A stretch of DNA of 43,019 nt from Methylocaldum sp. 14B (GTDB lineage: Bacteria; Pseudomonadota; Gammaproteobacteria; Methylococcales; Methylococcaceae), in NCBI RefSeq assembly GCF_002005105.1, contig NZ_MSCV01000047.1, positions 1-43,019 on the forward strand. Reading direction: 5' to 3'. Of this stretch, positions 19,527-28,688 are shown one piece after another; the first letter of the stretch is position 1; each line of letters begins with the position of its first letter. The translations under genes were made by a program, and so were the position numbers. Below the pieces are notes generated by a model that saw only the letters and a list, made by a program, of their open reading frames with translations, was not told where the DNA came from and searched no databases.

Positions 19527-20007
19527 ATCGTCCTCGGCCGGACTGATGGTGGTACCGCTAAGCCTGGTATTTGCCATGACTTTGCGCATTCTGCCTTTAC
19601 CTCACGAGCTATTCGTACTCAACCCTGATTGGACCGCTTTGTTCCTGATTTACTGGACGATTGCGATACCGGACCGTGTAGGGGTAGGCACGGCCTGGCT
19701 CACCGGACTTTTCGTCGACACCCTAACCGGCCGCATGTTAGGTCAGCATGCCCTGGCTTACTCCGTCATTGCCTATGTCAGTCTGCGATTGTATCGCCGA
19801 CTGCGCCTTTACCCGCTCCCCCAGCAATCCCTCTGGATACTCCTGCTCCTGCTGATCAGCCAATTTCTGATCCTCTGGACGCAAAACATCAAAAACATGA
19901 GTGTCCTAAATTGGACATATTGGCTACCATCATTCACCGGCGCACTCGCCTGGCCGGCGGTTTTGATGACGCTACGGCGAATCAGGCGCCATTTCAGCAT
20001 CTTCTAA
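19513..20007 (+). CDS. mreD: Rod-shape-determining protein MreD
   Basis: Integral membrane partner of MreC in the elongasome. 164 residues, almost wholly hydrophobic with five to six predicted helices. Family features include RILPLPHELFVLNPDWTAL, then IAIPDRVGVGTAWLTGLFVD and GQHALAYSVIAYVSLRLYRR. It overlaps the mreC end, implying translational coupling, and mrdA follows 27 bases later. Confidence 0.95.
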   Translation: MATVKSSSAGLMVVPLSLVFAMTLRILPLPHELFVLNPDWTALFLIYWTIAIPDRVGVGTAWLTGLFVDTLTGRMLGQHALAYSVIAYVSLRLYRRLRLYPLPQQSLWILLLLLISQFLILWTQNIKNMSVLNWTYWLPSFTGALAWPAVLMTLRRIRRHFSIF

Positions 20008-20034
20008 CGTTCGGCTATGCGGTAAGTGATCGCT

Positions 20035-21879
20035 ATGAGCCGCCCCTTCGACCTCAAAGGCAAGTTTTACGAGAACCGACTGTTTCTCAACCGCATCGCC
20101 GCCAGCGTGCTATTCATGCTGCTGGCTACCGCGGGACTTGTAATTCGCCTGATTTATCTCCAGGTGATGGGGCACGAGCACTACACGACCTTATCGCGAG
20201 ACAATCAGGTCAAGATATCTCCATTAGCGCCGTCCCGCGGCTTGATTCTCGACCGTAATGGCGAAGTTCTGGCAGACAATACGGCCACTTATAGTTTGGA
20301 AATCATTCCCGAGCAGGTTCCGGATCTGAACGCCACCTTAGCCGAACTCAAGAACCTGCTCAATCTGAGCGACGAAGATATAAGCCGATTCAAAGCTCAA
20401 AAAAGCCAACGAAAAAGTTTCGAAAGCGTACCCTTGCGCCTGGAATTGACAGAGGAAGAAATTGCCCGCTTCGCTGTCAAGATGCCTTATTTCCCCGGCG
20501 TCGAAATCCGAACTCGGTTCATGCGCAGTTACCCTTACGGCCATTTGACATCCCATGTCGTAGGCTACGTAGCTCGCATTAACGAAGCTGAGCTCCGATC
20601 ACTGGATCCGGCACAATACCGCGGAACCTACCATATCGGAAAGAGCGGCATCGAAAAGGCCTACGAATCCGTTTTGCATGGCAAGACTGGCTACGAGGAA
20701 TACGAGACCAACGTCCAGGGCCGCGCTATCCAGGTGCTGAACACCACTGATCCCGTAGCGGGAGCCGATCTTTATCTTTCGCTGGACATCCGATTGCAGA
20801 AAACCGCGTTCGATGCGCTCGGCGAGTATGACGGATCGGTGGTCGCCCTAGATCCTGCTACCGGCAGAGTATTGGTATTAGTTAGTAAACCAGGCTTCGA
20901 TCCTAATCCGTTTATCCACGGCATCCGCAAAGAAGACTACGATATCCTTCAGAATGCACCGGAGCGGCCGCTATACGACCGGGCACTGCGGGGCGCGTAT
21001 CCCCCGGGCTCGACGATTAAGCCGTTCGTGAGCTTGGCGGGTTTAAAAATCCTGGACATAAGTCCGGCAAGACGAGTGCTTTGCCCCGGTTATTACCGCC
21101 TTCCCAACGCGGACCACAAGTACCGGGACTGGCGCAAGCAAGGACACGGCTCAGTGGATCTCAAATCGGCCATCACCCAATCCTGCGACGTTTTCTTCTA
21201 CGACCTCGCCCACCATATCGGCATCGACCAGCTACATGATTTCATGCAGCTATTCGGCTTCGGGGAGCGAACCGGAATCGATCTCGTCGGCGAAAAATCA
21301 GGCCTCTTTCCTTCGAAGGAATGGAAGAAAAAAAAGCGCAAGCAAGTATGGTATCCCGGCGAGACGGTCATCGCGGGCATTGGACAGGGCTATGTCCAAG
21401 TTACGCCTGTCCAACTAGCCAGAGCCACGGCGGTACTCGCCAGTCGAGGGCGAAACGTGGAACCTCGGGTCGTGGACACCATGAAAGCTCCGTACGAGAT
21501 CCAAAACCCCTACCCTAAGAGCGGTGACGAATTTGTCGCCGATCTCAGACCCGAGCACTGGCGTACGGTGATTGATGCTATGGTCGATGTGGTCCATAGC
21601 CAACGGGGTACAGCCAAAGGAATAGCCCACGGGCTTTCATATACCGTCGCCGGCAAAACCGGGACCGCACAGGTGTTCACCGTGAGGCAAGACCAAGAAT
21701 ACAAGAACTTGAAGATTACCAAGGCTATGCGCGATCATGCCTGGTTCATAGCCTTCGCGCCGGCGGAAGCGCCTCGCATCGCGATCGCCGTACTTGCCGA
21801 AAACGGTGGGCATGGCGGGTCCGTCGCTGCCCCGATCGCCCGCGCCATCATGGATCAGTATCTACTGGAAAACCCATGA
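20035..21879 (+). CDS. mrdA: Penicillin-binding protein 2 (elongation transpeptidase)
   Basis: Class B DD-transpeptidase that crosslinks peptidoglycan during cell elongation, working with RodA. 614 residues from the ATG reading MSRPFDLKG; an in-frame GTG three codons earlier is possible. One N-terminal membrane helix (residues about 22-44) precedes the pedestal domain. Active-site motifs are S326-T-I-K329, S383-C-D385 and K541-T-G543. The stop overlaps the rodA start (ATGA), indicating coupled translation. Confidence 0.98.
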   Translation: MSRPFDLKGKFYENRLFLNRIAASVLFMLLATAGLVIRLIYLQVMGHEHYTTLSRDNQVKISPLAPSRGLILDRNGEVLADNTATYSLEIIPEQVPDLNATLAELKNLLNLSDEDISRFKAQKSQRKSFESVPLRLELTEEEIARFAVKMPYFPGVEIRTRFMRSYPYGHLTSHVVGYVARINEAELRSLDPAQYRGTYHIGKSGIEKAYESVLHGKTGYEEYETNVQGRAIQVLNTTDPVAGADLYLSLDIRLQKTAFDALGEYDGSVVALDPATGRVLVLVSKPGFDPNPFIHGIRKEDYDILQNAPERPLYDRALRGAYPPGSTIKPFVSLAGLKILDISPARRVLCPGYYRLPNADHKYRDWRKQGHGSVDLKSAITQSCDVFFYDLAHHIGIDQLHDFMQLFGFGERTGIDLVGEKSGLFPSKEWKKKKRKQVWYPGETVIAGIGQGYVQVTPVQLARATAVLASRGRNVEPRVVDTMKAPYEIQNPYPKSGDEFVADLRPEHWRTVIDAMVDVVHSQRGTAKGIAHGLSYTVAGKTGTAQVFTVRQDQEYKNLKITKAMRDHAWFIAFAPAEAPRIAIAVLAENGGHGGSVAAPIARAIMDQYLLENP

Positions 21880-23012
21880 ACATAGACCCTGTTCTCGCTC
21901 AACTCCGGATCACGCCGCCTCAGCACGTTTCGCCGCTGCAAAAGTTCCATATCGACGTGCCGCTGTTGGCCGGACTGGGAGGATTGTGCACTCTCGCCTT
22001 CATCATCCTTTATAGCTCCGGCGGCCAAGATATAAACGTACTCTTACGTCAGTCGGCGCGCCTCGGGCTGGCGATGGCCATCATGATCGCCATCGCGCAA
22101 ATTCACCCGCGTCACTTCAAGTTTTATAGTCCGGTTCTTTATCTGCTCGGAGCACTGCTTCTGACAGCCGTTCTGGTGATGGGCAAGATAAGCATGGGCG
22201 CCCAACGCTGGCTAGACCTCGGAATCATTCGCTTTCAACCATCCGAACTGACCAAGTTGTCCACCCCCATGATGATCGCCTGGTATTTGTCCGGAAATAC
22301 ATCTCCGCTACGATTGAAGCAATTGGTTCTTGCCGGTGTATTGGTTCTGATTCCCACGGCGCTGATCGCCAAGCAGCCGGACCTCGGCACGGCTGTATTG
22401 GTAGCCAGCGCCGGCTCCGCCGTGGTGTTCCTCGCGGGAATCCCGTGGCGCTACATACTGGCCCTTGCAATTTTGGGTGGAAGCTTGCTACCTGTAGGCT
22501 GGCACTTTATGCACGGCTATCAGCGGGATCGGGTTTTGACATTCCTGAACCCGGAAGGGGACCCTTTAGGACGCGGTTATCACATTATTCAATCCAAAAT
22601 CGCGATCGGTTCCGGCGGCATCTACGGCAAAGGATGGCTACACGGCACGCAGGCGCACCTGGAATTTCTGCCGGAGCGCTCCACCGATTTCATTTTTGCG
22701 GTGTTCGCCGAGGAGTTCGGATTGGTCGGCTGCTTGGGCCTTTTGGGGCTTTATTTGTTTGTTCTCGGGCGTTGTTTTTACATCGTGGTCCAGGCGCAGG
22801 ACAACTATAGCCGACTCCTGGCCGGGGCGCTGACCGTGACTTTCTTTGTATATGTATTCGTCAACATCGGCATGGTGATCGGCATTCTCCCTGTGGTGGG
22901 AGTACCCCTGCCCTTGATCAGCTACGGCGGCACGTCAATGGTGACCCTGCTCGCCGGGTTCGGTATGCTAATGTCCGTCCAGACCCATCGTAAACTCCTG
23001 CCGAACGGATGA
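21876..23012 (+). CDS. rodA: Peptidoglycan glycosyltransferase RodA
   Basis: SEDS-family polymerase that joins lipid II disaccharides into glycan strands during elongation. 378 residues with about ten membrane helices. Family blocks are ARLGLAMAIMIAIAQIHPRHF, GAQRWLDLGIIRFQPSELTK, KQPDLGTAVLV, the loop with the essential Asp region (FLPERSTDFIFAVFAEEFG) and the C-terminal PLPLISYGGTSMVTLLAGFG. Start and stop overlap mrdA and mltB respectively by 4 bases. Confidence 0.98.
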   Translation: MNIDPVLAQLRITPPQHVSPLQKFHIDVPLLAGLGGLCTLAFIILYSSGGQDINVLLRQSARLGLAMAIMIAIAQIHPRHFKFYSPVLYLLGALLLTAVLVMGKISMGAQRWLDLGIIRFQPSELTKLSTPMMIAWYLSGNTSPLRLKQLVLAGVLVLIPTALIAKQPDLGTAVLVASAGSAVVFLAGIPWRYILALAILGGSLLPVGWHFMHGYQRDRVLTFLNPEGDPLGRGYHIIQSKIAIGSGGIYGKGWLHGTQAHLEFLPERSTDFIFAVFAEEFGLVGCLGLLGLYLFVLGRCFYIVVQAQDNYSRLLAGALTVTFFVYVFVNIGMVIGILPVVGVPLPLISYGGTSMVTLLAGFGMLMSVQTHRKLLPNG

Positions 23013-24016
23013 TTATGAGATCCCTCAGTCTCATTTTGCTCATTGCTTCTCTTTATGGCTTTTCTTCACTCGGGAAGGCTGCGGAAAGTCTGCCGCAGCG
23101 ACCGGACGTCCGAACTTTCATTCGGGATATGAGCCGCAAACATCACTTCAGCGCCTCAGAACTCAACAAGATATTCCAGGACGTGACCATCCAGGAAAAG
23201 ATTCTCGAAGCCATGGCCAAACCATATGAAGCCAAGCCTTGGCATGTCTACCGCAAGCTGTTTCTCACCGAGAAACGCATACAAAGCGGGGTCGACTTCT
23301 GGGGCAAGAACGCTGCCGCTTTGAAGGCCACGGCCAGTAAATACGGCGTTCCCGCCGAGGTGATCGTCGCCATTATCGGAATCGAAACCAGCTACGGCCA
23401 GTCGCCGGGCAAGTACCGGGTGATCGACGCACTTTCAACTCTGGCCTTTGCCTATCCGAAACGGGCCGAGTTTTTCCGGCGCGAGTTAGAAGAGTTCCTG
23501 GTGTTATGCCGGGAAGAACACATGAATCCCGGCAGTCCCACGGGATCCTACGCGGGCGCGATGGGTATGCCGCAGTTCATGCCGAGCAGCTATCGGAGAT
23601 ATGCCGCCGATGGCGACGGCGATCAACGACGCGACATCTGGAACAATCCGGCCGACGCCATTGCCAGTGTCGCCCGTTATTTCTCCGTTCATGGATGGCA
23701 GTCGGGCGAGCCGGTAGCCTTCCCCGCTTCGGTGAACGGCGCTGTACACGAGCGGCTGGCAAACGGCAACCTAAAACCGAGCCGAACCTTGCAGGAATGG
23801 CTTTCGCTTGGCGTCATCGATTCCAGCGCGTCCTTGCCCGCCAACGTCAAGGCTGCTCTGGTCAAACTCGATGAAGAAACGGGGCCTGTCTATTGGCTGG
23901 GGCTTCACAATTTTTACGTCATCACCCGCTACAACCATAGCCCGCTATACGCGATGGCCGCCTACGAACTGAGTCGTGAATTGGTTTCTCGCCGTAGCGC
24001 CGGTAGTTCGTCCTGA
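23009..24016 (+). CDS. mltB: Lytic murein transglycosylase B
   Basis: Cleaves the MurNAc-GlcNAc bond with formation of 1,6-anhydroMurNAc. 335 residues. A signal peptide (SLILLIASLYGFSSLGKA) is followed by an SLT-3 fold with catalytic Glu126 in GIETSYGQSPGKYRVIDAL and the block GAMGMPQFMPSSYRRYA. No lipobox Cys is seen, so it is probably a soluble periplasmic form. The start overlaps the rodA stop; an ATG two codons later is an alternative. Confidence 0.95.
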   Translation: MIMRSLSLILLIASLYGFSSLGKAAESLPQRPDVRTFIRDMSRKHHFSASELNKIFQDVTIQEKILEAMAKPYEAKPWHVYRKLFLTEKRIQSGVDFWGKNAAALKATASKYGVPAEVIVAIIGIETSYGQSPGKYRVIDALSTLAFAYPKRAEFFRRELEEFLVLCREEHMNPGSPTGSYAGAMGMPQFMPSSYRRYAADGDGDQRRDIWNNPADAIASVARYFSVHGWQSGEPVAFPASVNGAVHERLANGNLKPSRTLQEWLSLGVIDSSASLPANVKAALVKLDEETGPVYWLGLHNFYVITRYNHSPLYAMAAYELSRELVSRRSAGSSS

Positions 24017-24113
24017 CCCAAAGACTCCAATGCCTTATCCGGCGGCCCCGGAACGCCGCATGCCCGTGTTACAATGCGGCGCCGATTTTTAACCTGACCG
24101 AAAGCAGAAAGCC

Positions 24114-25259
24114 GTGAAAATAAAATTACCCAGCTTGCTTTTCCTTTTCGCCTTGCTCGGATTTTACCGTCTCAGCCTCGCCGATCAGGTTTTGATCCCG
24201 GCGCCCCCCGAAATCGGCGCCAAGGCTTATATTCTGGCGGATTTCAACAGCGGACGCGTGCTCGCCGAGAGCAATGCGGATGAACGCCTCGAGCCTGCCA
24301 GCCTGACCAAGATCATGACCGCCTACGTGGTATTCCGGGAATTGGCCGCAGGCCATCTAAAATTGGATGACATGGTCATGGTGAGTGAAAAAGCCTGGCG
24401 CACCGAAGGATCGCGCATGTTCGCCCAGGTCGGCGCCCAGATTCCGGTCGAAATGCTGCTCAAGGGCATGATCGTTCAGTCCGGAAATGACGCTAGCGTG
24501 GCCTTGGCCGAACATATTGCCGGCGACGAAGCCGTGTTCGCTCAGATGATGAACCAACAGGCCGAACGGCTGGGTATGAAGAACACCCATTACAAGAACA
24601 GCATGGGCTTGCCGGATCCCGAGCATTATACGACCGCTCGCGATTTGGTTATTCTCACTCGTGCCATGATCGACGAATTCCCCGAGTTCTATAAATGGCA
24701 CGCCATCAAGGAATTTGAATTCAACGGCATCAAGCAGCATAACCGCAACCGCCTATTATGGCGCGACCCGACCGTTGACGGCGTGAAAACCGGACATACC
24801 GAGGGCGCGGGATTCTGTTTGGTGACATCCGCGGTAAGAGAAGACATGAGACTGATCTCCGTAGTCTTGGGCACCAAAAGCGATAATGATCGAGCCAATG
24901 CCAACCAGGCTCTGCTCAATTACGGCTACCGTTTCTTCGAAACTCGGCCGATCTACAAAGCCAACGAAAAATTATCCGAAACCCGAGTGTGGAAGGGCGA
25001 AGACACCGAACTGGCTTTGGGTCTCAACCGTGATTTCTACGTCACGTTCCCGCGCGGCCAGTACCAAAATCTCAAAGCTGGCATAGAAGTCAACGGCATG
25101 GTCGTCGCTCCGGTGAAACAAGGCGACAAACTCGGCATGGTAAAAGTGACATTCAATGATCAGACCGTCGGCCAACAGGATCTGGTGGCCCTAAAAGTCG
25201 TCAACCAAGGCGGATTTTTCCGTCGAACGTTCGACCAAGCCCGATTGTTCTTCAAATAA
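24114..25259 (+). CDS. dacA: D-alanyl-D-alanine carboxypeptidase (PBP5/6 type)
   Basis: Removes the terminal D-Ala from pentapeptide stems. 381 residues from a GTG start. The signal peptide (SLLFLFALLGFYRLSLA) is followed by motifs S63-L-T-K66, S123-G-N125 and K225-T-G227. The C-terminal PBP5 beta domain ends in an amphipathic segment (FFRRTFDQARLFFK) that anchors the protein to the inner membrane. The lipoprotein gene rlpA, often found just before dacA, is absent: only 97 bases separate mltB and dacA. Confidence 0.97.
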   Translation: MKIKLPSLLFLFALLGFYRLSLADQVLIPAPPEIGAKAYILADFNSGRVLAESNADERLEPASLTKIMTAYVVFRELAAGHLKLDDMVMVSEKAWRTEGSRMFAQVGAQIPVEMLLKGMIVQSGNDASVALAEHIAGDEAVFAQMMNQQAERLGMKNTHYKNSMGLPDPEHYTTARDLVILTRAMIDEFPEFYKWHAIKEFEFNGIKQHNRNRLLWRDPTVDGVKTGHTEGAGFCLVTSAVREDMRLISVVLGTKSDNDRANANQALLNYGYRFFETRPIYKANEKLSETRVWKGEDTELALGLNRDFYVTFPRGQYQNLKAGIEVNGMVVAPVKQGDKLGMVKVTFNDQTVGQQDLVALKVVNQGGFFRRTFDQARLFFK

Positions 25260-25278
25260 TCACGGGGAGCCGGCTTAA

Positions 25279-26127
25279 ATGGCACAAAACGACTGCCTCG
25301 TCTATTTGAACGGGGACTATTTACCACCGAACAACGCCAAGGTATCCGTTTTGGACCGCGGCTTTCTATTCGGCGACGGCGTTTACGAAGTCATTCCCGT
25401 CTACGGGGGACGTCCGTTCCGGCTGGACGAACATTTGCGCCGGCTAGATAACAGCCTGCGCGGCATTCGGATGACGAATCCCCTTTCGGATAGTCAATGG
25501 GCGGACATATTCGACCGTCTTATTGCCGGGGCGCATGATCAATATCTCTATCTACAAGTCACGCGCGGAGTCGCGCCAAAACGGGACCATGCCATCCCGG
25601 CGGACGTCAATCCGACCGTATTCGTCATGTGCTCGCCTATCGCGCCTATTCCCACCAGCGGAGTATGCGCCGTCACCATGGACGATATCCGCTGGCAGTG
25701 GTGCCATATCAAAGCCATCACGCTGCTCGCTAATGTGCTGTTGCGGCAAGAGGCCGTGGATCGCGGCGCAGCGGAAGCCATCCTGGTCCGTGACGGATGG
25801 GTCACCGAAGGCGCCGCGAGCAATGTATTCGCGGTTGTCGACGGTATCCTGGTGACCCCCCCCAAGGGCAACGACCTCTTGCCTGGGATCACCCGCGATC
25901 TGGTGTTGGAACTGGCACTGGAAAACAACGTGCCTGCGGTCGAACAGCGCATCCGTTTGGATGATTTGAAGCGTGCTTCAGAAATTTGGCTGACCAGTTC
26001 GACCCGGGAGATTCTCCCCGTCATCGAACTCGATGGCGTACCCGTCGGCGGCGGTGAACCAGGGCCCCTTTGGTCGCGAATGCAAGCCATTTACCAAGCA
26101 TATAAACAGAGGTTACGCACGGCATGA
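25279..26127 (+). CDS. dat: D-amino-acid (D-alanine) aminotransferase, class IV PLP enzyme
   Basis: PLP enzyme of the class IV fold that interconverts D-Ala and D-Glu via 2-oxo acids; related members act on branched-chain amino acids or aminodeoxychorismate. 282 residues, the D-AAT length. Visible are LDRGFLFGDGVYEVIPVYGG, the region with the likely PLP lysine (CHIKAITLLANVLLRQEA), EGAASNVFAVVDG and WLTSSTREILPV. GGGGAG lies upstream of ATG. The position between dacA and DUF493 favours a role in supplying D-Glu or D-Ala for the wall, but substrate specificity cannot be fixed from sequence alone. Confidence 0.85.
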   Translation: MAQNDCLVYLNGDYLPPNNAKVSVLDRGFLFGDGVYEVIPVYGGRPFRLDEHLRRLDNSLRGIRMTNPLSDSQWADIFDRLIAGAHDQYLYLQVTRGVAPKRDHAIPADVNPTVFVMCSPIAPIPTSGVCAVTMDDIRWQWCHIKAITLLANVLLRQEAVDRGAAEAILVRDGWVTEGAASNVFAVVDGILVTPPKGNDLLPGITRDLVLELALENNVPAVEQRIRLDDLKRASEIWLTSSTREILPVIELDGVPVGGGEPGPLWSRMQAIYQAYKQRLRTA

Positions 26128-26396
26128 ATACCGAAACTCCCGCTGCGCTGCTCCAGTTCCCTTGCGACTTTCCGATCAAGGCGTTCGGCCACAGCCGACC
26201 GGACTTCGACGGGTTGATTGCCGAAATTGTGCGCCGTCACGCTCCGAACCTAACCGAAGACGCCGTGACCGCTCGTCCCAGCCAAGGAGGGAGGTTCACG
26301 GCAGTCACCGTGACTATCCGGGCCGAAAGCAAAGCGCAACTGGATGCCATTTATCAGGATCTGACCCATTGCACCGAGGTCATCATGGCTCTGTGA
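26124..26396 (+). CDS. ybeD: DUF493 family protein YbeD
   Basis: 90-residue protein with a ferredoxin-like, ACT-resembling fold. The start is LLQFPCDFPIKAFGHSRPDF and the end is KAQLDAIYQDLTHCTEVIMAL, both family hallmarks. The function is unknown, with a conserved place between dacA and lipB. The ATG overlaps the end of the aminotransferase gene by 4 bases (ATGA). Confidence 0.93.
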   Translation: MNTETPAALLQFPCDFPIKAFGHSRPDFDGLIAEIVRRHAPNLTEDAVTARPSQGGRFTAVTVTIRAESKAQLDAIYQDLTHCTEVIMAL

Positions 26397-26410
26397 GATG
26401 TAAAGCTACT

Positions 26411-26516
26411 ACGCAACAGCCCGATGGCTGCGTTGCGCGGTGCTCGGACAGTCCGGGCAAGAGCCTGCCGCAACCTAATATTTAATATTTGAGAGGAATC
26501 TCGCCTTATGCAATAA
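26411..26516 (+). promoter_or_regulatory. Structured, possibly switching leader before mgtE
   Basis: CGCAAC (26412-26417) can pair with GTTGCG (26432-26437), closed by GCC/GGC. The same GTTGCG can instead pair with CCGCAAC (26468-26474), enclosing GCTC/GAGC and a small CGGAC-A-GTCCG hairpin. The two folds exclude each other. Downstream, the purine tract GAGAGGA lies in a GAGA/TCTC hairpin (26491-26502) and precedes ATG-CAA-TAA (26508-26516), a two-codon frame. The M-box consensus is not recognised. Confidence 0.35.
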
Positions 26517-26587
26517 CCGATCTGCTCGACTTCGCCCACCTCGCATTGTCCTTCCGAACCCGCTTAGCAGCACCGACCGAGCGTTTC

Positions 26588-28030
26588 ATGGCCGAACCGA
26601 ATACCACTCCTCCCGAAGAAACACTCAAGCATCATCTGGAAGAGGTCATCACGCTCCTAAACAAACAGAAGCTCGAGGAGACCATTCTCCAACAGCGCGC
26701 GATGCCCCGCCACGACTTGGTGGAAACCCTGCTGCACAAGCGCCATCAGGCGGCACTGAAACAAAAGCTAGACCAACTCCATGCAGCAGACATCGCCTAC
26801 ATTCTTGAAGCGCTGCCTCTGGAACAGCGGCTGTTGGTCTGGAACCTGGTCAAGTCCGAACTCGACGGACAGATCCTGCTCGACGTGTCCGACGCCGTGC
26901 GCGAAACGCTCATTTCCGATATGGACACGGATGAGCTGTTATCCGCCACGGGACAGCTTGAAACGGACGAAATCGCCGATCTTGCACCGGACTTGCCGGA
27001 AGAAGTCTTGCAGGAACTTCTGGAGAAACTGAACGATCAGAACCGAAAACGTCTGCAATCGGTGCTGTCGCACGAAGAGGACACCGTGGCAGCCCTAATG
27101 GATTTCGGCATGGTCACGATACGGGAAGATATCAGCCTGGGCGTGGTGTTGCGCTATCTCAGACGTCGCGGCGATCTGCCCGAACACACCGACAAGCTGT
27201 TCGTGGTCGATGAGCACAATGTATTGAAGGGTGTGCTGCCTCTGAAACGCCTGCTCACCACCTCTCCCGAAAAGCCGGTCTCGGAAATCATGAGCAAGGA
27301 CGTGGTGTCCTTTCATCTCGATGACGACGCCGAAGAGGCGGCCCGAGCCTTCGAGCGCTACGATCTCCTGTCGGCACCGGTGGTGGATCGCGAGGGAAAG
27401 CTGCAGGGGCGTATCGGCGTAGACGCCATCGTCGATTATATTCGCCGAAAATCGGACGAAGAGATGCTGTCCCAGGCCGGCCTGTTGGAAGAAGAGGACA
27501 TTTTCTCCGGCGTCTGGAAAAGCGCACAAAACCGTTGGTTCTGGCTGGCAATCAATCTCGTCACGGCTTTCATCAGCACCCGGGTAATCGGCCTTTTCGA
27601 GGACACTATCGTCAAGGTGGTCGCTTTGGCTTCGCTCATGCCCATCGTCGCCGGCATCGGGGGCAACACAGGCAATCAAACCAGCATGATGATCGTCCGC
27701 TCCATCGCCCTCGGGGTGATCAATCCCTCGAATGTGAAGCGGCTGGTTTTCAAGGAACTGGCCATCGGTTTCCTCAACGGAGCAGTATGGGGTTCCGTGC
27801 TGGGCTTGATCGCCTATCTGCTTTACCGTGACGTCGAGCTCGGACTGGTCATGATGGGCGCCACCTTGCTAAATCTATTGGTGGCGGCGATCATGGGGAT
27901 CGCCGTGCCTCTGGTGCGCGACCGGTTGGGGCTCGATCCCGCGGTCGGCACCAGCGTACTGCTGACTGCCATGACGGACGGCATGGGCTTTTTCATCTTT
28001 CTGGGTCTCGCGACACTGGTTCTCCTGTAA
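26588..28030 (+). CDS. mgtE: Magnesium transporter MgtE
   Basis: Mg2+-gated channel for Mg2+ uptake. I start at the ATG reading MAEPNTTPPEET (480 residues); a TTG 33 codons upstream would add an atypical N-terminus over a structured leader. Order: helical MgtE N-domain (about 50-170), two CBS domains (including VSEIMSKDVVSFHLDDDAEE), then five membrane helices. The selectivity region reads GIGGNTGNQTSMMIVRSIA. It lies between ybeD and lipB, a place where most gammaproteobacteria have no transporter. Confidence 0.95.
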   Translation: MAEPNTTPPEETLKHHLEEVITLLNKQKLEETILQQRAMPRHDLVETLLHKRHQAALKQKLDQLHAADIAYILEALPLEQRLLVWNLVKSELDGQILLDVSDAVRETLISDMDTDELLSATGQLETDEIADLAPDLPEEVLQELLEKLNDQNRKRLQSVLSHEEDTVAALMDFGMVTIREDISLGVVLRYLRRRGDLPEHTDKLFVVDEHNVLKGVLPLKRLLTTSPEKPVSEIMSKDVVSFHLDDDAEEAARAFERYDLLSAPVVDREGKLQGRIGVDAIVDYIRRKSDEEMLSQAGLLEEEDIFSGVWKSAQNRWFWLAINLVTAFISTRVIGLFEDTIVKVVALASLMPIVAGIGGNTGNQTSMMIVRSIALGVINPSNVKRLVFKELAIGFLNGAVWGSVLGLIAYLLYRDVELGLVMMGATLLNLLVAAIMGIAVPLVRDRLGLDPAVGTSVLLTAMTDGMGFFIFLGLATLVLL

Positions 28031-28040
28031 CACCTCTCCC

Positions 28041-28688
28041 ATGAGCGACACAACCGAAGTCCTGCACCTGCGCAATCTGGGCCTTACAGAGTACGAAACC
28101 ACTTGGCGCGCCATGCAAGACTTCACCGAGCAGCGCGACGAGGACACGCCGGATGAGCTGTGGCTATTGGAACATCATCCGGTCTATACCCTAGGGCTGA
28201 ATGGAGATGTCCGGCACATGATTCGAACGACGGACATTCCCGTAGTGAAAACCGACCGCGGCGGGCAGATCACCTACCACGGCCCCGGCCAACTGATCGC
28301 TTATGTGCTGGTCGATCTTCGACGGAAAAACCTGGGAATTAGGCGCTTGGTCAGCACCCTGGAAAACGCGGTGATCGGCCTGCTCAAGCAGTATGGCATC
28401 ACGGCCGAGGCGCGGCGAGACGCACCCGGCGTCTACGTCGACGGACGTAAAATTGCGTCGCTAGGTCTGCGCGTGCGCAAAGGTTGTAGCTATCATGGTC
28501 TAAGTCTTAACGTGAGTTCGGATCTGTCGCCGTTTTCGGCCATCAACCCATGCGGCTATGCAGGTCTCGAAGTCACCAGTCTGACCGCGCTCGATGTGGC
28601 GATTCAACCCCACGAGGCGGCCGCTCCATTGACTGTGGAAATCATGCAAACTTTGAATTACGAGCGAGTGGTCCCTATCCGTGGCTGA
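28041..28688 (+). CDS. lipB: Octanoyl-[acyl-carrier-protein]:protein N-octanoyltransferase
   Basis: Transfers octanoyl from ACP to lipoyl domains, the first step of lipoate assembly. 215 residues. Family motifs are [34 protein letters not shown], the catalytic Lys in [19 protein letters not shown] and the catalytic Cys in [12 protein letters not shown]. The 3' end overlaps lipA by 8 bases, so the pair is coupled. Confidence 0.97.
   Translation: MSDTTEVLHLRNLGLTEYETTWRAMQDFTEQRDEDTPDELWLLEHHPVYTLGLNGDVRHMIRTTDIPVVKTDRGGQITYHGPGQLIAYVLVDLRRKNLGIRRLVSTLENAVIGLLKQYGITAEARRDAPGVYVDGRKIASLGLRVRKGCSYHGLSLNVSSDLSPFSAINPCGYAGLEVTSLTALDVAIQPHEAAAPLTVEIMQTLNYERVVPIRG

Noticed and set aside
26489-26587. 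TTG start extending MgtE by 33 residues
   Set aside because: The extension does not resemble MgtE N-termini and runs through the structured leader and the ATG-CAA-TAA frame.
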